Assembly (NCBI GenBank): GCA_030035585.1
Contig: CM057482.1
Span: 14,061,001 to 14,125,000 of the forward strand
DNA: 64,000 nt
Reading direction: 5' to 3'
Source: Dugong dugon
Taxonomy: Eukaryota > Chordata > Mammalia > Sirenia > Dugongidae
Part shown: piece by piece, positions 32,660 through 42,520 of the stretch
Numbering within the stretch: position 1 is the stretch's first letter
How the letters are laid out: the number at the start of each line of letters is the position of its first letter
The notes under the pieces: generated by a model
The model's input: only the letters and a program-made list of their open reading frames with translations
Database searches by the model: none
Told to the model about the DNA's origin: nothing
Program-made: the position numbers and the translations under genes

Positions 32660-33720
32660 GGTAAATGCTGGACAAATGAAGGTAGACAGACAGAGCCTGA
32701 TGTCCAGAGGTCCTGGTCTCTGATACAGGCAGCTGGGTCTTGAGCCAGAAGGTTATGAAGGCAGAAGATTAAAGGTGCCCGTGGTGGCCTTTTGGATTGG
32801 TTGGGCAGTTATCCAGCATCTTCTACACACACAGCTATTCCCTGCGATTTAAAAAAAAGAGAGAACACACAATCACAGCCCATAAAGAGACAGGAGAAAA
32901 TACATTTCATTGTGATAGAGTGTGTATCAGGCCACTGTGGAGGTAGTGTCAGGAGAGCTACCTAGAGGAGATGACATTTGAGCTGGGCTTTGGAAGACTC
33001 ATCGGAGTTTGTCATGCCAAGAGAAAGGAAAAGGCATTCCAGGCCAGGGAAGGGCAGAGCCTAAAGCAGTGAGACATGGAAGTGTCTAGCAGGGACCAGA
33101 GCTCATTCTGCAAACTCTTCTTTCCTCCACACCTTGTACCACATCCCCTCAGCCCACCTGATTCCACCTGTAGCTTCAGTGGATGGTCCGAGAGAGCTCC
33201 GACTCTGGCTGACAGCGTCCCACCTCAAGGAGGAGCTGGGCAGACTTTCCACTTTCTGCCCCAGGGCCTTCTCTGAAGCTGAGGGGCCTGCTCTGCCCAC
33301 CCTGAAGCACAGTTCTGAAGTGCAGGGAGGTCATGTCCTCAGAGGCAGCCCTCAAACAACAGAGAAGACAAGCCAGTGGAGAAATGCCCAGCTGACTGGC
33401 TTTCTGGCAGGCAATTTTGCAACTTTCCAGAGGTCTCTGGAATTGGTACCTCGTGCCTTCAGCAGTGAACTTGAGAATATACCTTTATATTATCTTTTCT
33501 TCCTTCCCAATCTCACTACCCACCCCCACCCTATTCTTCCACTCCTGCTTCCTGGGGTCACTATCCAATTAATCTACCTGTATCCAAGTCCTTCCAGAGG
33601 CTCTGCTTCCAGGTGAACCAAAGTAAGGTGGGATATTTTGCCCAGAACCCAGGGTGGAGGTGTTGTGATGTAGGCAATTTATAGTAAACACACCCAATTT
33701 GGAGTATCTACAATGGGTCT
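32660..33720. other. Intergenic DNA
   Basis: No gene or named repeat that I can support. MIR/L2-like wording (GAGCTGGGCTTTGGAAGAC, AAAGGCATTCCAGGCCAGGG) near 32980-33060 suggests an old L2 fragment. Confidence 0.4.
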
Positions 33721-33911
33721 AGGAGTCCCTGGGTGGTGCAAATGGTTAAGCGCTCGACTGCTGGTGGAAAGGTCAGCAGTTCAAATGCACCTAGAGGTAG
33801 GTGCCTTGGAAGACAGTCCCTTGGATCTGCTCCCAAAAGGTCACAGCTTTGAAAACTTTCTGGAGCGGGTCACCATGAGTCAGAATCAACTCGATGGCAG
33901 CTAACAACAAC
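33721..33911 (+). mobile_element. AfroSINE
   Basis: Full-length sense copy, AGGAGTCCCTGGGTGGTGCA to CGATGGCAGCTAACAACAAC. Confidence 0.95.
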
Positions 33912-34473
33912 TTTAGATCAAGCCGCTGGCTGGACCCTAGAGAATGCAGACTTGCGGACTTCCGTGGGGCGGAGGGGGAAATGTGACAGAAAGGGGTGAG
34001 TCGGCAGCACGCAGGGGACCAGAAACCTCCTCTTTGTGCCTTTGGAGCATGTCACGTGGGTTGGGGGCAGCAGACTGATGTTCGTAATTACATTTGGCTC
34101 AAGCTGATATTAAGTATTTGTCTCATTTTGGGAGCCCACAATGCCGGCGGATGGCAGGGAAGGCGGCCAAGAGGCATGCAGCGTAGCTGAGGATGATAAT
34201 CTGGGATTCTAAATATCCATGAGACAAGAAAGTGGACAAGTTACAGAGCAGGTGCAGGGTGACTGGTGTTCTTGAGTTGCCCTGTAACAGCTTCCAATGG
34301 AGCCCTAGGGCTGGTGGGGCCCTGGGAAGGTCTTGGAGCTCATCCCCCTGTCTTGAGGTTGGCCTGCCCAAGACAACCCAGACAGGGAATCTGACCATTT
34401 CTGATGCCGGACAATTCACTGGTGGGAAACGCTTTCATGAGTCTAATTTCAATTTCTTTTGCTACAGGTTAAA
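33912..34473. other. Intergenic DNA
   Basis: Unique by eye. No coding or repeat signature recognised. Confidence 0.35.
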
Positions 34474-34803
34474 AGGAGCCCTGGCGGTACAGTGGTTAAG
34501 AGCTCGGCTGTTAACTGAAAGGTCGGCAGTTCAAACCACCAGCAGCTCCTTGGAATCCCTATGGGACAGTTCTGCTTTGTTCTATAGGGTCTCTATGAGT
34601 CGGAATCAACTCGACGGCAACGGGTTTGGTTTGGTCGCACAACGGTTAAGAGCTCAGCTGCTAACTGAATGTTGGTGATTAGAACCCATCCAGCTGCTCC
34701 ACAGGAGAAAGATCTGACAGTCTTCTTCCATAAAGATGACAGCCAAGAAAATCCTGTGGGGCGGTTCTACCCTGTCACATGGGTCACTACGCGTTGGAAG
34801 GGA
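34474..34803 (+). mobile_element. Two AfroSINEs in tandem
   Basis: A short-subtype copy at 34474-34637 (GGAGCCCTGGCGGTACAGTG to CGGGTTTGGTTTGG) is followed without spacer by a second, older copy (CAACGGTTAAGAGCTCAG to about 34803) that lacks its first dozen bases. This is either insertion into the tail of the older copy or a dimer. Confidence 0.85.
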
Positions 34804-35569
34804 TGTGGACTGAAGGCATAGTAACATTGTTGCATTTAGGATTGCAGGAAAAAATGTAAATAAAAATAGCATGGTGACCCAGATAGCTATACAGTTGCTG
34901 GTTACTCTTACTATTATTATTAATCGAGTCCATGCAGTGGGCTCCTTGAAGGTAGGCATTCAAACTCCTCTCTGTTCCCTCAGCACCTTCCACAGAGCAG
35001 ATGCTCATATATGACGCTGTCACTGCTTTCCTTAATTGCATTGGATAATCGCCTTGGAGCAGGAAGCAAGCACTTCCGGGTTTTGGGGGAGGTTCTGATG
35101 CATCTTAGACCCCGTCCCTCCTTAGCCTCAACAGTTCAGTAGCTGCCGAAACCGGTTCTGCTTAGGAACTCAGGAAAGGGCTCTCTTCTCAAGATTGTGG
35201 GGTTACCTGTAGGTGATTGTCCCTCAAGTCCATGCAGCAGCTCCAGGATATGGTGTAACCCCAGGTCAGGATTAGTTCACTGCACAGGACGCCCCTGCCT
35301 TCCCCCCAGGCAGCGCTGCACCCAAGGGTAGTGTACACTCACCCAGGGCAGGGCCCGTCTGGTCTCTAGAATGTAGCTTTTAATAACAAGGGGTTCGGTG
35401 GAGAGTGAGGGCGTCAGGAGAAACGGCTGGGTCAGTATGGGCTGTGTGCCCTTGTCTAAGTCACTTCCCACCCTGGGCTCAGTTTCCTTCTCTGTAAAAT
35501 TGGCTAGGATGCCCCCTCTAGAAGAGCTAATTGCTGCGGGAATTAGATTCACACGAGGGCTAACACAAA
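34804..35569. other. Intergenic DNA leading to the promoter
   Basis: Contains a sense MIR at about 35424-35560 (CTAAGTCACTTCCCACC, TCAGTTTCCTTCTCTGTAAA). The rest is unrecognised. Confidence 0.5.
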
Positions 35570-36132
35570 CCCGTCTCGCGACCCTCTGCCTGAGGGTCTG
35601 CGCCAGGTGAGGGGGCTGGCGGAGCTCCCCGGCTTGCGGCCGCCACGCCCCTCCCAGCCTGCCGCGCAGCACTCTAGGTCCACCGCCCGACTTTGCGAAC
35701 CTCCGGGGGGCGACCCGGCGGTCTTCTCGGCCCAGCGGGCCCCTTGGCCGTCTAGCAGGTGACTTCAGCCGCGTCTCCGGGCCAACGGGGCACCGAGAGC
35801 CGAGGTCGCCGCCCACATCCCAGCTAGCAGGTGCCAGGGCCCAGCCTCGCCCAGCCGCGTGGCGCCCGCTGGCCCGAAGGGGTTAAGGCCTTGGGCCTGG
35901 GCGCCTGGCTCGAGCGGCGAGCGACAGTGCCCGGAGGCCCGCAAGCGAGGTGGGAGGCGCGGGGCAAGGCAGCGGGCGGGCGTGCGCTTCCTCCTCCTCC
36001 TCCTCCTCTCTCCGCCTCCTCCTTTGTAGCGAACTCCCGGCCCCTCTTCCTCCCCCCGCCCCCCAAGCCCCGGCCCTCTCTCTCTCCCTTTCTTCCTGCC
36101 TCGCCTTCCTGCGGCGAAGGAGGCTCATCTAT

Positions 36133-36139
36133 TATAAAT
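36133..36139 (+). promoter_or_regulatory. TATA-like box of CORO2B
   Basis: TATAAAT inside a GC-rich island. Transcription would start roughly 25-32 bp downstream, near 36160-36170. That leaves a leader of about 225 nt before the first ATG. Confidence 0.55.
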
Positions 36140-36151
36140 GCACATTCGGGT

Positions 36152-36159
36152 CTGACATC
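36152..36159 (+). promoter_or_regulatory. CRE-like site
   Basis: TGACATCA differs from the palindromic CREB/ATF site TGACGTCA by one base and lies 13 bp after the TATA-like box, at or just before the expected start site. Motif only. Confidence 0.35.
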
Positions 36160-36162
36160 AGC

Positions 36163-36390
36163 GACGAGCCGCGGGCAAGCGCCGACGAGCGTTCCCTGCG
36201 CGCTGCCCGCCCGGAGCGCGGCGCCCAGGCTCGGCCCACCGCCGGCGGGGCGCAGGGAGCGCGCCCACTGCTGCCCCGGCAGCAAGCGCGCCAAGCCGCG
36301 CCGGACCCCCTGCGCGCCTGCCGCCTGGGCCCCAGCGGACCCCGGCTGCCACCCCCGCACGCCGCCCCCGCAGCGCCCTGGAGTTTCTGC
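36163..36390 (+). other. CORO2B 5' untranslated leader (inferred)
   Basis: GC-rich leader between the predicted start site and the ATG. It contains no ATG in any frame, so 36391 would be the first start codon met. The frame of the ATG stays open upstream for at least 147 codons. A longer N-terminus would therefore need a non-AUG start. The 5' end is inferred from the TATA-like box, not observed. Confidence 0.5.
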
Positions 36391-36405
36391 ATGACTGTCA
36401 CAAAG
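36391..36405 (+). CDS. Coronin 2B, first coding exon (MTVTK), partial gene
   Basis: Five codons, ATG ACT GTC ACA AAG, encode MTVTK and stop exactly at GTAAG (36406-36410), a consensus splice donor in phase 0. The long form of mammalian coronin 2B begins MTVTK followed by MSWRPQYR, so the exon boundary sits where the family predicts. The next exon would begin with the internal ATG that starts shorter isoforms. Coronin 2B is a roughly 480-residue WD-repeat (beta-propeller) protein with a C-terminal coiled coil. It binds actin and is linked to focal adhesions and neuronal actin organisation. Those domains lie outside the window. The start context is weak (T at -3, A at +4), but no other ATG precedes it in the leader. 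The match is only five residues, supported by the splice site, the CpG island and the following long intron without visible exons. A different gene or a non-coding first exon remains possible. Confidence 0.78.
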
Positions 36406-36660
36406 GTAAGCACCACTCGCCCGCCTCGCCCTGGACCCGCCGGCGCCTGTAGCCCCCGGCCTGGGCGGCTGGGGGCGCGGGGGTGTGGGTGTGGGGAGGT
36501 GGCACGGGTGCCGAGAAGGTGCGGCGTGCGCCTCTCCTGCTCCCCCAGTCGCTGGAGTCACTCGGGCCCCCCAAGGACTGCGGAGGGGAGGGGGAGGGGG
36601 AGGATGCCGCTTTGGCCGCCGAGGAGATTCGGGTAACGTCCCTCCGCACCCGGCCCCGGA

Positions 36661-37949
36661 CTGCATTTTTAACCCTTGTTTAGGATGCTGCATTTTTAAC
36701 CTCTGGAGAGCTGTGCTGGACAGCCCCTTGATGCCTCCCTTTGGAGTGCGCAGCGGGGATGGTCGCTGACCGGGACTGGAGCTGGGCAGTGGGTTTAGGA
36801 ACGGGCTTGCCCCTCTGACGAGGCTTGACCAGAGGAAACCCCACCCCACCTGCCAGCCTCTGCCGCCTGCCCTAGAGCGCTGGCCCCACTCCAGAGCCTC
36901 TCTGGAGAAGGCGCTTCACAGTCTGAGAGTCGCTCGCTACCAGGAACGGTAAAGGCTCCGCGGGCCAGTCTGGAGATGTGAGGAGGGACTGAGACAGAGA
37001 AGGGGAAGGTGGGCATCCTGGCAGCCCCCATATTGGAGGGGCGTTCTTGGGCCTTGCCAGAGGCGCGCAGATTTATTGGAGAGACTTTGGAAGTTTTCTT
37101 GTGTGGAGAGTAAAGAGTTAAGAGGAGGCGGAACCTAAGGGAAGTAGAAAGCCTGGGGTTAGGGGACTAGGGAAGACCTGAGTTCCACTCCCCAGCTCTT
37201 CCCCAAACCCTGGGGGACGACCTCGGCGGCTTTTCTCTGTGCAGTATGGGAGTGATAACATGGAGCCCACCGACAGTTGAAGAACCAGTAAGATCGAGGG
37301 TTGAATTCATACTTTTCAAAGGGCTCTGTTGGAGTTAGGCGCCTCCAGCCTGGCCTTGGCTCCTTAGGCCTTGATCTTGGGCTTGGTGACTCCACCCTTT
37401 CCAGCTGACCAGCTGGGCCTTAGAATTGGGGAGCCGGAAGCCAAAGCAGGAAGGGCTTGTAGTCAGAGTGGTGAGGTCAGATGGATGGTCAGGGGCAGAG
37501 GTGATGGCAGGGGTGGTTCCAGGCCCGTGTGATGAGCCAGAGGCTACCAGTACCTCCGTGAGATCTGCCACAGGGGAGCCGTGTGTGCTTCATTCAGGGT
37601 TATCGGGCTCAACTCAAAACTCTGTCGTTGGCCCTGTTTCTGGGACTTGGAACCTTGTGGGAAGATTAACTTGGGGCTACTGGCAGGGTTGCCATGACCC
37701 ACAAGAGGTAGGATGCTTAATGCTTTGAAATGATACAAATGCTATTCCTCTGGGAGGGATTATATCATTAAGGTTATTTATGTCAAAAACACAAGCAGGC
37801 CAGGGCAGAAGAGCAATGCCTGGGTCTGGATGGAGCAATGAAGGCTGTGAGATCTGTAATAATAGTGCTGAGGATTGACTGGCGCCTCCCCTGTGTGTCT
37901 GTGTGTACCAACTCAAGTGAACTTCCTTCCCAGGAGGCCTGCAAGGAAG
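36661..37949. other. Intron 1, proximal part
   Basis: GC-rich at first, then ordinary. No repeat family recognised. Proximal intronic regulatory sequence is plausible but unproven. Confidence 0.4.
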
Positions 37950-38092
37950 GTTGTTCAGCCCCCTTTAACAGATGAGAACCTAAGACAGAAAGGTGAAGTG
38001 AGTCGGGTCACACAGCAAGTAAGTGGCAGAGCTGAGAGTTGCCCTCAGCCCCATCTTGATCTGTGACCCGTGATCTTTCCATTACTCCACAC
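37950..38092 (-). repeat. MIR
   Basis: TTTAACAGATGAGAACCTAA, GGGTCACACAGCAAGTAAGT and CATTACTCCAC are in antisense MIR order. Confidence 0.8.
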
Positions 38093-38424
38093 TGGGGAGC
38101 ACCCTGGGGATTGGAGTACTCCCACGCTGGAGGGGCACTGCTTGGAGGCCTGGGTCTTGGGGTGCAGGGGGCGTCCGTGAAGGAGTGTGCTTGTCTGTGG
38201 AGAGTGTTAAGCCCCCTGGCAGACCTGGCCCCTTGTACTCAGTGTATTATTCACTAACCCCCCTCCCCACCTCGCCCCCAGCCCAGACCCCTCTGTGTCT
38301 CTCCTCCTGTTCAAACCAGTGTGGCTTCAGCTTAAGCCAGCTCAGAGGATTAAATAAAATCCTCACCCTTAACCCTATCCTCCCTCACCTTGCCAGCCCT
38401 TCACAGACTAGCCTAGGTGCTCCT

Positions 38425-38448
38425 GGGGTGGGGTGGGGTGGGGTGGGG
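38425..38448 (+). repeat. (GGGGT)n, possible G-quadruplex
   Basis: Five GGGG runs separated by single T, followed by further G-rich sequence to about 38495. It fits a canonical G-quadruplex pattern with one-base loops on the transcribed-sense strand. Confidence 0.7.
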
Positions 38449-38554
38449 AGCAGGAGGGATGCAGGTGGGAGGAGAGGAGCTGGGGTGGGGGGCAGTGCTG
38501 CTGCTGACAAGCCTGCCGGGAGGGGCTCCTTCACAGGTCCCAAAGGAAGCACAG

Positions 38555-38690
38555 TGCTCTGGAAGTCTGAAGGCCTGACCTCTAGTCCCATCTGGGCTGT
38601 GTGACCTTGGGCCAGTTACTTCCATCCCTGAGCCTCTGTTGTCCTAGCTGTAAAATACGGAACTTGGTTCTGATGATCTCTAGGGTTCAT
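38555..38690 (+). repeat. MIR
   Basis: GGGCTGTGTGACCTTGGGCC, AGTTACTTCCATCCCTGAGC and AGCTGTAAAATACGG in MIR order. Confidence 0.8.
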
Positions 38691-39269
38691 TCTGCTTAGC
38701 CTTGGGACAGCTTCAGCTCTGGAAAGGAAGTTAGTTCTGACTGAGATTGGGGCCCTCTTTGTTCTTGGGGGGCATCTGTGTACAAGACAGATATGAAGAA
38801 GAACCTTAAAGGGTGTCTGGGAGGCAGGAATCACTGCTTACAAACTGGGGGTGGTAGGTTGGGGAGGGAGGTGGGGTAGAGGGTGAGGTTATGGGACAGT
38901 GCCCAGTGCCCCTGTCCTTGCTGTTCTTCCTCTGGGCAAAGAGTCACAGACTGGGCCCCGGTTTCCTGTGTCATGGACCCATTCTCTGTGGCTTTTGGGT
39001 GAGGCCCATGTGGTTGGACAGTGACCTCTTGGATGGGATGTCATGGTACAGAGCAGCAAGGCAGAAGGTGCATGAGCGGGGTCTGGGGGAGAGGGTCCAG
39101 TAGGGGCTGTGGTGGTCAGGGAGGCTTCATGGAGGAGGTGAAGCTCCAGGCAGGCCTTGAAGGACCAGAAGGATATGATGAGGGAGGCCAGTGCTGGAAG
39201 AGGGAGTCGTGTGTGTGAAGTCCTGTGACTAGCAGGCATCTGCGTTGGGTGGCATCTTGCAGAACAGAT
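38691..39269. other. Intron 1, unrecognised
   Basis: Non-coding, no repeat identified. L2-like wording (GAAGCTCCAGGCAGGCCTTG) near 39140. Confidence 0.35.
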
Positions 39270-39440
39270 AAAAGCATGGCCTGTGGTATCATTTTGGCCT
39301 GGGTACGGGTCCCTGCTTTGCTACTTTTTGCCTAATGCACTTAGGCAACATACTTCTTCAGTCTGCAAAATGGAGATGTTCATATTTACCTTGGATATTA
39401 CTGCAAGGACTGAAGGAGAAAGTGCATGTAAATGACAGCA
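39270..39440 (+). repeat. MIR
   Basis: AAAGCATGGCCTGTGG, CCTGCTTTGCTACTTTTTGC, CAGTCTGCAAAATGG and CAAGGACTGAAGGAGAAAG follow MIR order with divergence. Confidence 0.65.
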
Positions 39441-39442
39441 GC

Positions 39443-39679
39443 CTCTCTACCACTACTACTGCCACCGTGAGCGCTATGGCCACCACCGCCATCACTGCCA
39501 TGACCACCACCTCCGCGGCCACCACGGCCACCACCACCGCTCCTGTGAACACCACGGCCACCACATGAACACCACCACTGTGGCCACCACCACCACCACC
39601 ACCACATGAACACCACCACTGTGGCCACCACCACCACGGCCACCACATGAACACCACCACTGTGGCCACCACCACCACC
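39443..39679. repeat. Degenerate ACC-rich trinucleotide region
   Basis: Imperfect CCACCAC/GCCATCACT words. Three copies of a unit around ACATGAACACCACCACTGTG lie near 39564, 39604 and 39645. This appears to be the seed from which the regular array at 39680 grew. Confidence 0.7.
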
Positions 39680-40095
39680 ATGAACACCACCACCACCATG
39701 AACACCACCACCACCATGAACACCACCACCACCATGAACACCACCACCACCACCATGAACACCACCACCACCATGAACACCACCACCACCATGAACACCA
39801 CCACCACCATGAACACCACCACCACCACCATGAACACCACCACCACCATGAACACCACCACCACCATGAACACCACCACCACCATGAACACCACCACCAC
39901 CACCATGAACACCACCACCACCATGAACACCACCACCACCATGAACACCACCACCACCACCATGAACACCACCACCACCATGAACACCACCACCACCATG
40001 AACACCACCACCACCACCATGAACACCACCACCACCATGAACACCACCACCACCATGAACACCACCACCACCATGAACACCACCACCACCACTAC
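39680..40095. repeat. 18/21-bp minisatellite with higher-order structure
   Basis: Tandem ATGAACACCACCACCACC units (18 bp) alternate with 21-bp units that have one more ACC. Read in order, the units run 18,18,18,21 three times, then 18,18,21 twice, then 18,18,18,24. This gives superunits of 75 bp and 57 bp. The + strand is open as repeated MN-T4/T5 and the − strand as repeated VVVV-FM. These frames result from multiples of 3 bp, not from a gene. The array sits in intron 1 and is expected to vary in length between individuals. Confidence 0.95.
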
Positions 40096-40105
40096 CATGA
40101 TTACT

Positions 40106-40692
40106 TTCTCCGGGATGGTGACCTTCTAACCTGCTGGTATTTTTCCTGGTTATGATGTTTTAAACTCTATTTTATGGTATTATTTTAATAAGCTTTCTTA
40201 ATTCCTTCATGGAATGAGAGGGGGAGGAAAGGAGGAAGCAAAAGGAGAGAGAGCAGAGGAAAGGACCAGATGCAGATTCCCAAAATGTGAACATCCACGG
40301 GAGGTTGAGGCCCAGTCTCCTCCCAGTCTTAACCCAGCATCCTTCCCTAGGGCAAGTCAGGGCCGAGGAAGTGAGGAAGTGAGGGCTGCTTTCCCCGCTA
40401 ACAAGTAGCTCCAGATCTTACTCTTTGAGTTCTTGTGCCTGCTTAATTTTTCTGTCTCTATTCCATCTCATCATGTGCCAGACTATCATTATTTCCTCAG
40501 GGCTAAATATCTGTTTCTAAACTGCTGTCAACGAGGAAAATAGATCAGAGTGTGTTAGAATTGTGTGTAAAGTACAAGTTAATGGACTCTGGCATGTTCT
40601 CCCGTGAGAAAAGCCTGTGAGCTGTGACTTTGCAGCCTCTTGTTTGCTTCTCAGAGGCCCTCTGGAGTGACTTCCAGCTGGTGACCATGCTG
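40106..40692. other. Intron 1, unrecognised
   Basis: AT-rich start, then ordinary sequence with no feature identified. Confidence 0.35.
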
Positions 40693-40960
40693 TGACATTA
40701 TGTGAAATGTAAGTGGGACTTGAGTTTCCCAGAAATCGGATGGCAGCACGTACTATAAGTGGGGCACCAGCAGCCCAATAAAACTGAGAAGTCAAAAACT
40801 TAAGTGGGCCTCATATATCCCATCACAGCCAGTGTTACTCTCACCTCGAACTTCAACGTTCGTTACTGCCAGACATAAGTCATTCACGTGCAAAACAGTG
40901 GGACAGTAGATTTTTTACTATTGTCATAAATGTGAAATGTCAGCCAACTAGATAGTCGAT
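40693..40960 (-). mobile_element. Inverted partner of the 46.8-kb TA-flanked element
   Basis: 268 bp identical, apart from four substitutions and no gaps, to the reverse complement of 46800-47067. Three of the four differences are at CpG sites. The terminal inverted repeats found in the other copy are absent here on both sides. See 46784-47127. Confidence 0.9.
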
Positions 40961-41410
40961 CTGGTTAGTGGCTTATGGTGACTGGTCTCCCCTGTTCCCA
41001 GTGAGCCCTGCTAAGTTAGATGCCAGTGGGCTGAGTGCTTTTCCAGTTCTCGAGGCTAGCTCAGGGGTCAGTGGCCCAGGAACAAAGTATCCTGAGCAGC
41101 AGGAATGCCTGCTGCACTTCAGAAGGACCTAGGAGCAACAATGTGGGCAAAGAGAAGACTCTGGATGCCAGCATCCCCATCCTCACCAAGGAGGTCTGGG
41201 AGCAGCATCGTCAGCCGCACCTGGCCCCTCTTGGTGCAGGTCAGCCGTCTCTCTCTGCCCCAGCCCTGGCAGGGCTCAGCTCCCTAATGGGAGTCCCTGG
41301 TTCCTGCTGTGTGCACTAGGACTGAGCATGGTGTTGCCCTGCCCAGTAATAGTAGGCCTTCATTTGGTAAAGACCGTGTGTCTCTAGGGGCCCAGTAGAG
41401 TGACTCAACC
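40961..41410. other. Intron 1, unrecognised
   Basis: Non-coding. No repeat identified. Confidence 0.35.
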
Positions 41411-42359
41411 AGAAAACCAAACCAGTTGCTGCTGAGTTGATTCCAACTCATGGCGACCCCATGTGTGCAGAGTAAAACTGCACTCCATAGGGTTTCCACG
41501 TGGCTGTGACCTTTCTTTTTTTTAATTCTTTTTTTTATTTTACTTTAGATAAACGTTTACAGAACAACTAGTTTCTCATTAAACAATTAGTACACACATT
41601 GTTTCATGACATTGGTTAACAACTCTACGACATGTCAACACTCTCCCTTCTCGAAATTGGGTCCCCTATTACCAGCTTTCCTGTCCCCTCCTGCTTTCTA
41701 GTCCTTGTCCCTGGGCTGTTGTGCCCCATTAGTCTCATTTTGTTTTATGGGCCTGTCTAATCTTTGGCTGAAGGATGACCCTCAAGAGTGACTTCATTAC
41801 TGAGCTAAAAAGGTGTCCAGGGGCCATACTCTTGGGGTTTCTCCAGTCTTTGTCGAGCCAGTAAGTCTGGTCTTTTTTGTGAGTTAGAATTTTTTTCTAC
41901 ATTTTTCTCCAGCTCTGTCCGGGACCCTCTGTTGTGATCCCTGTGAAAGCAGTCAGTGGTGGTAACCTGGCACCATCTAGTTGTGCTGGACTCAGTCTGG
42001 TGGAGACCGTGGTAGTTGTGGTCCATTAGTCCTTTGGACTAATCTCTCCCTTGTTTCTTGTTTTCTTCGTTCTCCCTTGCTCCCGAAGGGGTGAGACCAG
42101 TGGAGTATCTTAGATGGCTGCTCACAGGCTTTTAATACCCCAGACGCTACTCACCAAGGTAGAATGTAGAACATTTTCTTTATAAACTATGTTATGCCAG
42201 TTGAGCTAGATATTCCCTGAGACCATGGTTCTCACTAGCTGTGACCTTTTGGAAGCAGATCACCAGAACTTTCTTCCGAGGCACCTTTGGGTAGGTCCAA
42301 ACATCCAACCTTTTGGTTAGAAGCTGAGCACTTAATGGTTTGTGCCACCCAGAGACTCC
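41411..42359 (-). mobile_element. AfroSINE split by an L1 insertion
   Basis: SINE parts at 41411-41514 (CCAGTTGCTGCTGAGTTGAT to GGCTGTGACCTTT) and 42238-42359 (GCTGTGACCTTTTGGAAGCA to GTGCCACCCAGAGACTCC) form one antisense copy. Confidence 0.95.
41515..42237 (-). mobile_element. L1 3' end inside an AfroSINE
   Basis: A 723-bp 5'-truncated antisense L1 of the same type as 22761-23860 (CGTTTACAGAACAACTAGTT, TTGGTTAACAACTC, CTCAGTCTGGTGGAG). The SINE sequence GCTGTGACCTTT is duplicated at 41503-41514 and 42238-42249. The L1 therefore landed after this SINE was already in place. Confidence 0.95.
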
Positions 42360-42394
42360 AGAGTGACCCATAAGAGAACAGAATGTCTGAATAG

Positions 42395-42520
42395 TCAAAC
42401 CATCCAACTCTCTCCTTTGACAAATGAGAGACCTGAGGCCCAGGGAGCAGAGGCCATGACTTGACCAGTCGCTCAGTAAGTTTGAGGCCAGGAGGGGCTG
42501 GAACCTGGTCTTTCCACCTG
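42395..42520 (-). repeat. MIR
   Basis: ACAAATGAGAGACCTGAGGC and CCAGTCGCTCAGTAAGTTTG in antisense MIR order. Confidence 0.6.

Larger units (their letters stand above)
35570..36660. promoter_or_regulatory. CpG island of CORO2B
   Basis: A sharp rise in GC and in CpG frequency compared with all other parts of the window. It covers the TATA-like box, the leader, exon 1 and the start of intron 1. A CTC-rich pyrimidine tract (about 35988-36024) and many GGGCGG/CCGCCC-type words fit an unmethylated promoter. Because stops are rare here, frames of up to 341 codons stay open on both strands by chance. Confidence 0.9.

Noticed and set aside
35950..36636. 228-codon plus-strand frame containing MTVTK
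   Set aside because: It begins at GTG and reads through the splice donor into the intron. Only the five codons before the donor are supported as coding.
35824..36849. 341-codon minus-strand open frame across the CpG island
   Set aside because: It covers the promoter and exon 1 in antisense, is driven by high GC with few stops, has low-complexity composition (G, R, A, P-rich) and no recognisable domain.
39358..40129. Long repetitive frames (MN-T4 on +, VVVV-FM on −) of 160 and 246 codons
   Set aside because: These are translations of a tandem DNA repeat with 3-bp-multiple units. No gene structure or conservation is implied.
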